Counted from the first letter of the stretch, positions 44,219-55,484 are shown. The stretch: 64,000 bases of DNA from Leptobrachium leishanense (GCA_009667805.1 CM019066.1:4588001-4652000); one strand, 5' to 3'. Program-made: numbers and translations. Notes: generated by a model not told the origin, from the letters alone.

Positions 44219-45142
44219 CCCCTTTTCACCATCTGAGCTCATTTTGACTGTTTTGTGCTAATCATGTTTAAATGCGATTTGAAGTCACGTTTTATTATAG
44301 GACCCAGACAAATTATATATCCATTTTTTTGGCAGACTCGGCAGATTCATAATATATCATTATTATATGTATATGTCATGTCCTGTCAGAATGCTACAAC
44401 AACAAAAAAATGGGACTTTCCAATCATCTGCAACTTGTAAAATAATATTTTTCACATTTTGTCATCTGAGCCTTTACTGTTATGTATTCTATAAGGTACA
44501 CTTGTTAAAAAAATAAGAAATGCGAACCTGTTACTGTATTTTTCTGAGAAAATAAATTATTTTTGCTGATACTGAAAAAGAATTGTTAGTGCAGTATAAT
44601 TATAATTGAAACATGAATAATAGTGCTGCATTAATACTTTTAAAAAAGAAAAAAAAATACATATTTATTTATTTTATCATATTGTTTTTCAGATAACCTG
44701 GTCATGTTTGGTATCATTGGAAAGTTCATGCTCTGGCCTGTATAATTATACCAAACATGATCATCTGTGCACCGATTGGGAGATACAGAGGTCCAATGGA
44801 CCCCGGTATCTCTAACATAGGGTTTCCATTAGGAAAACCCCTTGGCAGCTATGGACTACATAAGGGATTAAGGAGAGGCATCGCTGGAAAGGTCACACTG
44901 TGGACCCCCCCTTCGGGCACTCTCCCGGCTCTGCTGGCTCTCAAGGCGCGATGAAGACAGTACCCGGAACCAGTCATATCAGACGGTCTAACTTCAAGGA
45001 AGTCAGACTGCGCCGGGACTTGGTCCCGAGTGTTCATGGGTCTCCCCTGTCCCTGCATGAACCCATGACATGTGGGAGACATCCTCTGCATGCAACGTGC
45101 GGAGACGAGGACGTCACCAACACATCATCCGCAGGCAATGGG
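44219..45142. mobile_element. TTAA-flanked DNA element, family C (924 bp)
   Basis: TTAA at 44215-44218 and 45143-45146 encloses CCCCTTTTCACCATCTGAGC and a right end GCAGGCAATGGG. A hairpin at about 44700-44762 (CATGTTTGGTAT arms) corresponds to the hairpin into which the Gypsy element inserted in the other copy. Non-coding. Confidence 0.75.
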
Positions 45143-45939
45143 TTAAAATGGAATATCAACATTATTACAATCAGGATAATTCAAAGAGGTCTGAATGCCT
45201 GCCGAAAGGGAACTGAACGCTGAAAATCAGCGTTCGGTTACCTTTTTTGGCCATTCGGCTATCCAGAGAGCAGGCAATTCGCCACATTTTGGCGAATTGC
45301 CTGCACATACGGTGCCTGGTTGAGGGCAGTGAAATCCCCATTAGGGATGAGCCGAACACCCCCCGAGTTCGGTTCGGGCCCGAACTTCCCATTTGTTCGG
45401 GACTGAACCAAAACCCGAACTCCCATGCAAGTCAATGGGGCTGAAAATTCGGTTTTTTAGAGTGCCCTCCAAGAGGGCATATATGCTACATATTTGCCAT
45501 AAAATGTGTATGGGGGTCCGGGTAGTGCCCTGGGGGACAGGAAACCAGGACAAAAAGTAAAAAAAAACATTTTTAAAGGGACAGTGAGTTTTCCATGAAA
45601 TAAGGGTTAAAAATAAAAATGAAAAATTGCTTCAAATATCGTGCCTAGGAGGTCCCCATAACCTGCCCGTGAAGTGGCGGATTTCTAGGATGTATAGAAA
45701 CACTTAAAAACAAATAAATGATGTTTCATATGACGGTAAACGCTTTTCCTTTAATCTATCCATAAACAACTGCTTGGGGCGGCAGCCTGTATGAAAAGAC
45801 ATTTTAGGATGCGCAGAAAAAGTTTAGTGTTTTTTTGGGCTAAATTATTGTGAAACTTATGCAGGCTTTGGATGAAAGTAACAATAGGTGCTTTAGAATT
45901 GGGCTTTTAGCGTCGGCAACAGAGCCATCACACCGTAAC

Positions 45940-46345
45940 CCCTCTGAGGATATGAATCTGATACAGGCGTCAATGGCAGTGCACCCAGATATTGTGCCTT
46001 TAGTGCCAGGCATGCAAGTACTATCATACAGTAACCCCTCTGCGGTATTGTGGAAGAGTGCAGGGGTGGACCATGCGGTCCTATATTAAAAAGATATGAA
46101 TCTGGTAATGGGCGTCAGTGCACCTAGATATTGTGCCTTTAATGGCAGGCCAGCAAGTATCATCATACAGTAACCCCTCTGTGGTATTGTGGAAGAGTGC
46201 AAGGTTGGACCCTGCTGTTCAAAAAATTAAAATTATATAAATCTGGCACAGGCGTCAGTGCAGCCAAATATTATGCCTTTCATGGCAGCAAGTGCATTCA
46301 CACCGTAACCCTTTTGTGGTATTGTGGAAGAGTTCAGTGCTGGAG
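45940..46345. repeat. About 140-bp tandem repeat, 3 units, downstream of hAT transposase
   Basis: Three units each contain GTAACCCCTCTG (or close variant) and GGTATTGTGGAAGAGT, starting near 45948, 46096 and 46238. They lie between the transposase stop and the left transposon end. Confidence 0.8.
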
Positions 46346-46374
46346 GTTTTGTGCATGCAGAAGACATACCCGAT

Positions 46375-49300
46375 CTATTCCGTTACTTCGGCATCAGGGG
46401 ATTGATAGCTGCTGATCCAGGACTGATTCATTTTTATAAATGTCAGCCGGCCTACAGAGTCGGTGGACAGACGCACTGTTTTGTCTGTGACAAAACCTCC
46501 AGCGGCACTGAACGTCCTTTCGGAAAGCACGCTAGATGAAGGGCAACCTAGTAGCTGCATAGCATATTGGCTAAGTTCTGGCCAGTGATCCAATCTCAAC
46601 ACCCAGTAGGCCAGTGGATCATCTGCTGGAAAGGTATCCAGGTCTGCCCTTGCCCCTAGGTAGTCCTGCACCATATGGTGAAGACGCTGGCAATGGGTGC
46701 CTACATTTGACGTCCCTGGGCGTCGAGGACTAAAAAAATTTAAAAATGCATCAGTCAAGTGGCCCTGGCCTTCACCGCTATTCCTCTGATCACCTGCAGC
46801 CTCAGAAGCACGTGTGTCAGCAGTAGCACTTGGTAATCTAACAGTGCCTGGAAAGGTGTTACACAAGTTTCGCTTTAGAGCATCCTCAAGTTTTGTCATC
46901 CTGTGCTCCCTCTGTGCGGGCAGGATCAGCTCTGCAACTTTCCCCTTGTATCGTGGATCAAGAAGAGTTGCCAACCAGTAATGATCCCTCTCCTTGATAG
47001 CACGAATCCTGGGGTCCTTTAGCAGGCTTTGCATCATTAGGGAGCCCATGCAGCGTAGGTTGGAGGTGGCATTAGCTGCCGAGTCTTCCTGGTCAATGAG
47101 GATGACCGTATCGTGCACTTCCTCCTCCCAGCCACGCACAAGCCCTTCTGTTTCTGGGCACACAAAACCCTGCCTTGAGGAATCCCCACCTTCAATGTCC
47201 CCACTACTTAAATAGTCCTCCTCCTCGTCATCCTCCTCCTGTCTGATCTGAGTAGGACCCGCTGGAATGCTGTCTGCGGAAAGACTGGGGCCTTGAGAGC
47301 TAGGGAAGGCCTCCTCTTCCTCCCGCTGCTCTGCCTCTAGAGCCACATCTATAATTCCCTGCAGAGTGTGCTCCAGCAGGAACTCTAAAGGAATAGTGTC
47401 ACTGATGCATGCACTGTCCCTGCTCACCATCCTCGTTGCCTCCTCAAATGGTGACAGTACAGTGCATGCATCTTTGATCATCAGCCACTTCGGGGGGGGG
47501 GAAACAAGTTGACCTGAACCTGTCCTTGTGCCATACTCACACAGGTACTCGTTGATGGCCCTCTGCTGCTTGTGCAGACGCTGCAGTATTGCTAATGTCG
47601 AGTTCCACCTGGTGGGCATGTCACAGATCAGACGGTTTGTGGGAAGGTGGAATTCTCTTTGAATTTCTGCCAAGCGAACGCTTGCTGGGAATGACCGTCT
47701 GAAGTGGCTGCAGACTTTTCTGGCCTGGATGAGAAGCTCTGGCAGCCCTGGGTACTTGGTTAGGAAACGCTGTACCACCAGATTTAGGACGTGTGCTAGG
47801 CATGGTACATGCCGCAATTTACCCTTGCGTAGGGCAGAGAGAAGGTTGCTGCCATTATCGCAGACGATCATTCCCAGCTCAAGCTGGCGTGGTGTTAACC
47901 ATCTCTGCACCTGCCCCTGCAGAGCTGACAAAATTTCTGACCCGGTGTGGCTCCTGTCCCCTAAACAAACCAGCTCAAGCACAGTATGGCATCTTTTTGC
48001 TTGAGCCATTGCGTACACCCTGTCAGGCGTGGGTTTAACTGCCACTTCGCCAGAGACAGAGAAGGAGGAGGAGGAGGAGGAAGAGGTGGTGGTGGTGGAG
48101 CAGACACACCTCATACAAGCAGCTTTCTGGAGGCGTGGTGGATGAACAAGCTCCAGCACAGAGCCCCGTCTTGGATCCCTCCCAGCTGCAATCAGAGTTA
48201 CCCAGTGTGCCGTGAAGGAAATGTACCGACCCTGTCCATGCTTGCTGGACCACGTGTCTAAAGTGACATGCACCTTGCTGCTGACTGCCTTTCCCAATGA
48301 CTGGATAACATTGTCTTCCACGTGCTGGTATAGTGCTGGAATGGCCTTGCGTGAAAAGTAATGGTGTTTTGGAACCTGCCACAGTGGTACAGCGCATTCA
48401 GCAAATTCACGGAAGGGAGCAGAGTCCACCAGCTGGAAAGGCAGCAGCTGCAATGCGAGTAATTTTGCTAAGCTGGCATTTAGACGCTGTGCTTGGGGAT
48501 GGTTGGGACTATATTTTTTCTTTCGCTGCAGCAGCTGCGGCAACGTAATCTGACTGCGTAAATCTTCAGCTACTGGGATGATGTCACATTGTGAGGAAGG
48601 ACCTGCTGGTACATCCATTAGTGTAGCATAATCCCTGTCGGTGGAGGTTGTAGGCAATTGCATGGCAGGACATACAGTGTGGGTAGAGACAGATGAGGAG
48701 GAGGAGGACCTATGCAAAGTTATGCCCCAACGGGATGTGTGGCAATTGTTCATATGTCGCATCAAGCACGTGGTACCCAAGTGTCCGGTGTTTATCCCAC
48801 GCTTCAGCCTCCTCTGACATAGATTACAAATAGCAACGGTGGGGTCTGCTGCACAGTTCTTAAAGAACTCCCAGACATCAGATTTCCTGCATGTGTTCTT
48901 TGAGACAATAGCGCTCTGCACCGGAGCAGCTCTGACATGTGATGCCTTGGACTGGCTAGTGCTACGGTTGGTCACAGAGGATGTTGTGCCTCGTGTTTGC
49001 TGTGCCTCCTCCACTGCCTCCTCCTCCTCCTCCCCCTCCTCCTCACTTGATTCCTCAGTTCGATCTGGCACCCAGGTGGAGTCAGTGACCTCATCATCAT
49101 CAATGTCATCTTCTTCACCCCCTATCTCCTCGTCACTGGAGCCAACTTGGCAGTATGCTGCAGCTGCTGGGGAAACATGAGTGCCAGTTATTTGTGTGTC
49201 ATCACTGGCACCCCCTTCCTCTAGGTTGATTACACTCCCTTGCTCAACCTCAGAGATTGAATCAGAGCACTGTGCTTGCTGCGCATCCTCAAGCAGCATG

Positions 49301-49668
49301 TCACTCTCATTGTAGTCAAACAATTCAGCTGACTCCTCCGTGTGTGATAGCAAGGCTACGGCAGGAGTAGCTGTGGACATGGAGCCTGCATTAGATGCTT
49401 TGGCAGCTGAGGTGGACTGTAAAGCACTAGAAGCCTGGCTGGCAGAGGACTCGGAGGATGAGGATGGCCTGGTTAGCCAATCCACCAAGTCCTCTGTATG
49501 TTGCTGCTGCTTAAGACGGCCAGCACCAGTTAGAAAGGACAAACGTGCCCCTGCAGAGGATGCACCACATCCACCATGACCAGAGACACAGCCTCCCGAC
49601 ACAGGGGCTGCTTGCCCTCTTATCTGTGGCTGGGAGCGTCTGCCTGTCCTTTTTGTTCTTTCAGACAT
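46375..49668 (-). CDS. hAT transposase, BED-finger type, 1097 aa, uninterrupted
   Basis: This is a cut-and-paste transposase of the Activator/ZBED type. The ATG at 49668 starts MSERTKRTGRRSQP. Residues about 50-250 are low-complexity and acidic (runs of Ser and Glu/Asp). A BED zinc finger follows: C281-x2-C284 and H305/H310 in CNLCQRRL and CLMRHMNNCH, with the leading WEFF aromatic pair at about 266-269. The RNase H-like core includes TLDTWSSKHGQG, a CDNGSNLL box and a DMPTRWNSTLAILQRL box. The C-terminal hAT dimerisation domain (about 1017-1090) has DPLAYWVLRL, GCPSSSVLSERTFSAAGG and RLTFIKMNQ. No stop or frameshift is seen. It is far longer than its neighbours' frames and could be active. 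Confidence 0.95.
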   Translation of the reverse strand: MSERTKRTGRRSQPQIRGQAAPVSGGCVSGHGGCGASSAGARLSFLTGAGRLKQQQHTEDLVDWLTRPSSSSESSASQASSALQSTSAAKASNAGSMSTATPAVALLSHTEESAELFDYNESDMLLEDAQQAQCSDSISEVEQGSVINLEEGGASDDTQITGTHVSPAAAAYCQVGSSDEEIGGEEDDIDDDEVTDSTWVPDRTEESSEEEGEEEEEAVEEAQQTRGTTSSVTNRSTSQSKASHVRAAPVQSAIVSKNTCRKSDVWEFFKNCAADPTVAICNLCQRRLKRGINTGHLGTTCLMRHMNNCHTSRWGITLHRSSSSSSVSTHTVCPAMQLPTTSTDRDYATLMDVPAGPSSQCDIIPVAEDLRSQITLPQLLQRKKKYSPNHPQAQRLNASLAKLLALQLLPFQLVDSAPFREFAECAVPLWQVPKHHYFSRKAIPALYQHVEDNVIQSLGKAVSSKVHVTLDTWSSKHGQGRYISFTAHWVTLIAAGRDPRRGSVLELVHPPRLQKAACMRCVCSTTTTSSSSSSSFSVSGEVAVKPTPDRVYAMAQAKRCHTVLELVCLGDRSHTGSEILSALQGQVQRWLTPRQLELGMIVCDNGSNLLSALRKGKLRHVPCLAHVLNLVVQRFLTKYPGLPELLIQARKVCSHFRRSFPASVRLAEIQREFHLPTNRLICDMPTRWNSTLAILQRLHKQQRAINEYLCEYGTRTGSGQLVSPPPKWLMIKDACTVLSPFEEATRMVSRDSACISDTIPLEFLLEHTLQGIIDVALEAEQREEEEAFPSSQGPSLSADSIPAGPTQIRQEEDDEEEDYLSSGDIEGGDSSRQGFVCPETEGLVRGWEEEVHDTVILIDQEDSAANATSNLRCMGSLMMQSLLKDPRIRAIKERDHYWLATLLDPRYKGKVAELILPAQREHRMTKLEDALKRNLCNTFPGTVRLPSATADTRASEAAGDQRNSGEGQGHLTDAFLNFFSPRRPGTSNVGTHCQRLHHMVQDYLGARADLDTFPADDPLAYWVLRLDHWPELSQYAMQLLGCPSSSVLSERTFSAAGGFVTDKTVRLSTDSVGRLTFIKMNQSWISSYQSPDAEVTE

Positions 49669-49789
49669 GGTGAGTGATATATAGATTAATATATACAGAA
49701 CTCTGATTCAACTCTGGTATAAAGATTTAAATAACTCTGGTATAACTCAGTAAGACACACTGATAGCTGGCAGCCAGTGACAAGAGACA

Positions 49790-50130
49790 GATCACCTTAA
49801 TTCACAAGTGTTTTAAAGAAATTAGTGAGCCCCAAAATACAGCGTGGTACTTTTGTATGATGAGACACAAATCACCTTAATTCCCAAGTGTTTTAAAGAA
49901 ATTAGTGAGCCCCAAAAAAATTGCTGGCTGTGTGACGAGACCCAGAAGATCACCTTAATTCCCAAGTGTTTTAAAGAAATTAGTGAGCCCCAAAAAGACT
50001 TGCTGGCACAGTGACAAGACCCAGAAAATCACCTCAATTCACAAATGTTTTAAATAAAGTTGTAAACCCCAAAAAAACTTGCTGGCACAGTGACAAGACA
50101 CACATCACCTAAATTCCCTGATATTTGGTC
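49790..50130. repeat. About 80-bp tandem repeat, 4-5 units, upstream of hAT transposase
   Basis: The units begin ATCACCTTAATTC and contain AGTGTTTTAAAGAAATTAGT and GAGCCCCAAAA. Starts lie near 49791, 49870, 49950, 50029 and 50105. They lie between the transposase ATG and the right transposon end. Confidence 0.85.
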
Positions 50131-51256
50131 GAAATGAGACCCCCCCAGTAGCGTGGCAGACCGGCAGTAACAACACACACAACTATCTTCTTTGAAATCT
50201 CCTCTGAAATGCGTGCAGAATCGGCGCGTTGAAACCTTATATAGTGTGCTGCGGGACTTAGCTCTGTGAGCCCATGATTGGGCAAAATTTGCCCAATCAG
50301 GACTCTGAGCGGTGATTGGCATAGTGTTCAACCAGTCTTGCACCAGACCTGTGGTCAGGTGCAAGGCTGTAGCCAATTACGAGCTTCAGGCAGTGGGAAA
50401 ATGCATTGTGGTCCATTGTGGTCGAACATGCGGCGAACACCAGGAAATGTTCGGGGTTCGCGATCCGCCCGAACAGGCTAAGTTCGGGTCGAACCCCGAA
50501 CGGTCCGAACCCGAACAGCTCATCCCTAATCCCCATAGAGAAGCAATAATTCGGCTATTCAGAGAACACAAACCAGCAGTGAAAGGTTCCCGAAATGCCC
50601 TGTCATTCGGTGGTTTAATTTGGCAGGTTTATTCAGGCGAATCCCATAGGCTTCAATGTTAAAAATATTCCCGCTTTAATTAAATATCTAATAAACCGTA
50701 GATTATAAAATTCTGCAGTAAAGAGTCTCTTTATTTATAGATTTTTTTAGGATATTTCAATCATTTTTTGGGATTTTTAAAACAAACAAATCAGATTTTT
50801 TTTTTAAAAAAAATGTAACTTTACTTATTTTTTCTCTAACAGCCCTTCTTATTATCATTCCCTGGACCTCATATGTAAATTTCAGACATTTTTGCTCAGT
50901 AGTTTCTTTGCAAACAGCGTTTCACTTTTCAAACATTCAAGCAAACTGTTTTTCTAATTTATTTACTGCCTTCGTCTGCGGTGTCGGCTTTTTCCGGCAA
51001 CTGCGCTGCATGTGATCAGCTCCTGCTCGGGCTTTTTCCGGCGTTTTCGGTGGGTTAATCCAGATGTTTTTGCGGGTTTTGGTGTGCGTTCGCCCTCGTT
51101 TTGCAGTGAGTTTTCGTCGGGTTTGCGGTGACTTTTCCCTGCATTTCGGCGACCCTGTGGTGCTTGCTGAATACACCACAGGGTCGCCGAAATGGGATCG
51201 CCAAATCGAACCGAATTGAAGAGAACGAAAAGTCACCGAATGTGCGGTGGCTTTTC

Positions 51257-52296
51257 ATAGAAACATAGAAACATAGAAAAATGTCGGCAGATAAGAACCT
51301 TTCAGCCCATCTAGTCTGCCCAATTACATGGATACTTTACCTGGATTTATCTTTTGTTTAGGATAGCCTTATGCCTATCCCATGCTTGCTTAAATTAAAT
51401 TACTGTTTTGGCCTCTACCACTTCAACTGGAAGGCTGTTCCATGTATCCACCACCCTCTCAGTAAAATAATGCTTCCTGATGTTACTTTTAAACCTTTGC
51501 CCCTCTAATCTAAGACTATGTCCTCTTGTTTTGCTACTTTGTTTCCTTTTAAATATACTCCCTTCCTCTACCTTGTGGATTCCTTTACGTATTTAAATGT
51601 TTCTATCATATCTCCTCTGTCTCGTCTTTTTTCCAAGCTGTACATGTTAAGATCATTAAGCCTTTCCTGGTAACTTTTCTCCTTCAAGCCGTACACCATT
51701 TTAGTAGCCCTTCTCTGAACTCTCTCTAAGATGTCTATATCCTTCTGGAGATACGGTCTCCAGTACTGCACACAGTACTCCAAGTGAGGTCTCACCAGTG
51801 CTCTGTACAGTGGCATGAGCACTTCCCTTTTCCTACTGCTAATACCTCTCCCTACACAACCAAGCATTCTGCTAGCATTTCCTGCTGCTCTATTACATTG
51901 ACTACTTACCCTTAGATCCTCTGAAATAATGACCCCTAAATCCCAACCCTCAGATGTTGACGTTAGGACTGTATCAAATATTCTATATTCAGCCCTTGGG
52001 TTTTTACGTCCCAGGTGCATTATCTTGCACTTATCCACATTAAAACTCAATTGCCACAGCTCCCACCATTTTTTTAGTTTACCTAAATCATTTGTCATTT
52101 GGCTGATCCCTCCAGGAACGTCAACCCTGTTGCAAATCTTTGTGTCATCAGCAAAAAGACATACTTTTCCATTAATACCTTCTGCAATATCACTAATAAA
52201 AATATTAAATAGAATGGGTCCAAGTACTGACCCCTGAGGTACCCCACTGGTAACAAGACCTTGCGCCGAATAAACTCCATTTACCACAACCCTCTG
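51257..52296 (-). pseudogene. CR1-type LINE, 5'-truncated, with RT C-terminal half
   Basis: On the minus strand a frame open from the truncation point to 51568 encodes SGVPQGSVLGPILFNIFISD, the catalytic LFADDTKI, and a downstream thumb-like region ending KRRDRGDMIETFKYVKES. The conserved 3' region (GGGCTGAAAGGTTCTTATCT) ends in ATGTTTCT repeats, the CR1-style 3' tail. TTTC is duplicated (51253-51256 and 52297-52300). It is inserted in the right arm of the family-B MITE. The truncated 5' end means no functional protein. Confidence 0.85.
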
Positions 52297-52489
52297 TTTC
52301 GATTCTCTTTGAATAACCCTGATTATATAGGTCAGCAAAAAAAAACCTGCTGATCTACAGTATATAACACGGGTGTCAAACACAAGGCCCGCGGGCCAAA
52401 TCCGGCCCGCCAGACCTCGTCATGTGGCCCGCGCAGCCGCCAGCCTGCGCAGCATTCGCACCCCTAAAACTGGCCCGGGGGTTGAGGCA

Positions 52490-52668
52490 CGGTCCTGAAC
52501 AGTCCGTCCTGTTAAAGGGGAGGTGGCTGCGTGCAGGCGCAGCCAGTCACGTGGTCCGGATAATCAGGTGGTACTGAGTCTCTGTACCACCTGACTGGCC
52601 GGACCGCGTGACCTGCGCACGCACGCAGCCGCATCCCCTTCAACAGGACGGACTGTTCAGGACTGGCC
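52490..52668. repeat. GC-rich imperfect palindrome
   Basis: The arms CCTGAACAGTCCGTCCTGTT and complement lie about 175 bp apart, with an inner stem GGTGGTAC/GTACCACC around 52581 and a CACGTGG box. It sits directly beside the minisatellite, as at 40285-40535. Confidence 0.8.
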
Positions 52669-52765
52669 AGGCACTCCCGCTGCCCGGCATCTGGGTCCCC
52701 TCAACCCCTGCCGGAGCTGGGGCAAGTATCCATGTGAGAGCTGGCTGCCTCTGGGGCATATCCAG

Positions 52766-53440
52766 GTGAGAGCTGGGGCAAATCCATGTGTAAGCTGGGG
52801 CAAATCCATGAGTTGGGGCAAATCCATGAGCTGGGGCAAATCGATGAGTTGGGGCAAATCCATGAGTTGGGGCAAATCCATGAGCTGGGGCAAATCGATG
52901 AGTTGGGGCAAATCGATGAGTTGGGGCAAATCCATGAGCTGGGGCAAATCCATGAGTTGGGGCAAATCCATGAGCTGGGGCAAATCCATGAGCTGGGGCA
53001 AATCCATGAGGTGGGGCAAATCCATGAGCTGGGGCAAATCGATGAGTTGGGGCAAATCGATGAGTTGGGGCAAATCCATGAGCTGGGGCAAATCCATGAG
53101 GGGGCAAATCCATGAGCTGGGGCAAATCCATGAGCTGGGGCAAATCCATGAGGTGGGGCAAATCCATGTGTGAGCTGGGGCAAATCCATGTGTGAGCTGG
53201 GGCAAATCGATGAGTTGGGGCAAATCCATGAGCTGGGGCAAATCCATGAGTTGGGGCAAATCCATGAGCTGGGGCAAATCCATGAGCTGGGGCAAATCCA
53301 TGAGGTGGGGCAAATCCATGTGTGAGCTGGGGCAAATCCATGTGTGAGCTGGGGCAAATCCATGAGCTGGGGCAAATCCATGAGCTGGGGCAAATCCATG
53401 AGCTGGGGCAAATCCATGTGAGCTGGGGCAAATCCATGTG
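52766..53440 (-). repeat. 18-bp minisatellite, CATGGATTTGCCCCAGCT type
   Basis: About 36 units of GAGCTGGGGCAAATCCAT read on the plus strand (the complement of the repeat at 39.8 kb), with GTTGGGGCAAATCGAT variants. The unit is a multiple of three and lacks stops, so frames of 248-303 aa appear on both strands; they are not genes. Confidence 0.92.
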
Positions 53441-53594
53441 TGAACAAAAAACAGTAATAATTGAATGCAGTGACAATAATTTATGATAATAAAGAGTGGA
53501 CACATAGTCCTACAGATACAACTGGCCCTTTGAGGGTGACCAAACTGCTGATGCGGCCCCGATGACATTTGAGTTTGACACCCCTGGTATATAA

Positions 53595-55470
53595 AGAGAG
53601 AGGTGCCCTGTCACATGGGCAAAAGTCATTTTGCTCATAACAGGTGCACTTCAAACTGTTATGGTGACCAGAATCTCCCGATAAGGTGCATTTTCATTTT
53701 CTGTGTATAATATGATGCATCTGTTGTATAGACACATTCGGAGCGAGCCCGTGCAAACATTTTCCATTTCAACTTTAGCAAATATGCTCCATTAAGTTTA
53801 CACTGTTGCTTAAAGGTACCTGTAGGTGGTAATTATATATCATTAAATCCATGATTTTACTTTGAATTCAAACAATTGACCAACAAATCTGGAGGCAGAG
53901 GAAGACTAATGAGTCAGAGCTGATGTGCTAGAATTCTTTTAATTACTGACTACATGAATATGGATTGATGGATTGAAGAAGCACATTTTATGGTTTTTTT
54001 CCCCTACAGTATTCTGTATCCTCGCAGTGTGAGATGCTGAGGCCGTGCTAGAAGCTAAGTAAGCGATAAGTACAGCCGCGTGGATTCAGTTGTTGCCATG
54101 TCACATAATCCTCAGCGTTCGACACGCTGCGTGCGTCCAGTGATCATAACCAGTATGGTTTATAGACAGAAGAAGAAAAAAAAGTAAAATAAACCTGAAG
54201 AAAAAACAATTTTTAAAACTTAATAATAGGTCACAGAAAAGCAGTGAATTGAGATTCAGGTATTATAGAATATATTAAAAATTCTCATCCTTGAGTGTAG
54301 ATATTTATGGCCAGAAGGTAGATATTTGGCTCCTGCAAACCTAGAATCCCTGGGATAAGTTTTAAAGTGTAAGTGCATCATTGAAATGCACTTTTACAAT
54401 AGCTCGGGTTTTGACATTTCTCTAGTCCTGCTATACTGTAGATTCTTAGGGCACTATTACGTGCCTACAGCTAAAAGGGGATGCTAAGGGGAAAAATGTG
54501 CGCTCCCAAATTTCCCCTTAGTGTCCCCATTTTACAAGTAGATTACGGGCAGGTGCCGAATCCAGCAACGTGCGCCGTACCAGCCTCTAGGATGCTCGCA
54601 GCAGCGCTAACGCTCCATCGCGAGTATCCCCTCCATGGAGTACGTAGGGCTCCATTGAGGCTCGTGCTGCCGGGTCACAGGACCTGCAGGATCCCGCCTC
54701 TCGTGAGATCCTGCTGGTCGGCGGAGTGATCGCAGAGGAAGACTGGGGACTATTTTCCCCAGCCTCACTCTGCTCCCGATGGCCAAAAGCGGCGGATCGG
54801 GCCACCGTTCTTGCAGTGGAATGAGAGGTGAGCATCTGATTTTTTTTGGGGGGGGGGTTCCAGCTGCTGCTAACTTTGTAATCTTAACGCTAATTACTGA
54901 TTGCTTACTCTTTGCGCTCCCCACGCTAAGTATAGGGAGAGCAAAATACAGTAAGCTGGCGCTAAAAAGCACTAATACCAATGCGGTAATGGATTTTATA
55001 ACCCGTTAGTGATCGGGTTCCAATCTGAAGGTAACGTGATCGCTTCAATTAACCTAGCGCTAGCACATGATTATATGAGCGCTAGCGCTAGTGTTAAGGA
55101 GGTGATTTGGTCCTTACAAAAAAATGGGGGCTGTAGTTCCAAAGCACCTGGCCAAAGTTGTAGACCACTGCTGTAGAGAGAGCTCTATACTGTTATGAAG
55201 TCAACCCCATCATCACCACCACTATCAGACATGGCACTTCAATAATGGGTGACCTGATTGTGGCTGCTTGCTATGTTTTACTGACCAGTCTTGCATTCAA
55301 AATTGGTACAGCGTGCCCATGTCTCAAAGACACAAACCCTGTTGGGTAAAAGAGAATCAGACTGTCGTCCAAACTATGGGAAGGTTGGAGCTGACTTTTC
55401 TCACTGTCTGTGGTTGGCATTGTAGAGCTTCACACTTCTGAGAGGCTCACAAAACAAAACAGGTACCATT
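53595..55470. other. No gene seen; A/T-rich and some repeat-like sequence
   Basis: A GC-richer block (about 54460-54990, ending in GCGCTAGCGC-type strings near 55058-55092) may be a decayed MITE. Overlapping frames of 76-124 aa in it have no recognisable domain. Confidence 0.45.
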
Positions 55471-55484
55471 GCTCCTGCCGTGGC

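Larger units (their letters stand above)
45342..50528 (-). mobile_element. Complete hAT transposon (5187 bp) with 8-bp target duplication
   Basis: The ends TAGGGATGAGCCGAACACCC and GAACCCGAACAGCTCATCCC-TA are inverted over the first 11 bases and carry several subterminal GTTCGGG motifs. ATCCCCAT is duplicated at 45334-45341 and 50529-50536. The uninterrupted target is visible at about 56127-56134 in the sister MITE. It contains one long transposase frame and tandem repeats at both sides of it. The 8-bp duplication and transposase define the hAT superfamily. Confidence 0.95.
45172..52321. mobile_element. MITE of family B (copy 2), split by a hAT element and a LINE
   Basis: The left end is CAGGATAATTCAAAGAGG and the right end CTCTTTGAATAACCCTG. 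Subtracting the hAT insertion and the LINE leaves about 0.9 kb, like the other two copies. The GGTAACCGAACGCTGA-type hairpin near the left end and the GTCACCGAATGTGCGGTG block near 51230 match copies 1 and 3. Confidence 0.82.
52368..53586. mobile_element. hAT-type MITE with GGGTGTCAAAC ends (1219 bp)
   Basis: The ends CACGGGTGTCAAACACAAGG and GAGTTTGACACCCCTG are flanked by the 8-bp duplication GTATATAA (52360-52367 and 53587-53594). Next to the left end lies the CCCGCGGGCCAAATCCGGCC block common in tetrapod repeats of this type. It contains a GC-rich palindrome (about 52490-52668) and a minisatellite. No transposase. Confidence 0.9.

Noticed and set aside
46375..49668. A domesticated ZBED host gene
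   Set aside because: The frame lies between matched hAT terminal repeats with an exact 8-bp duplication, so it is the transposase of a mobile copy.
52640..53568. Reading frames up to 303 aa on both strands (repeated MDLPQL or GKSMSW strings)
   Set aside because: An 18-bp tandem repeat without stops yields open frames in several phases and on both strands. It lies in a non-coding MITE.
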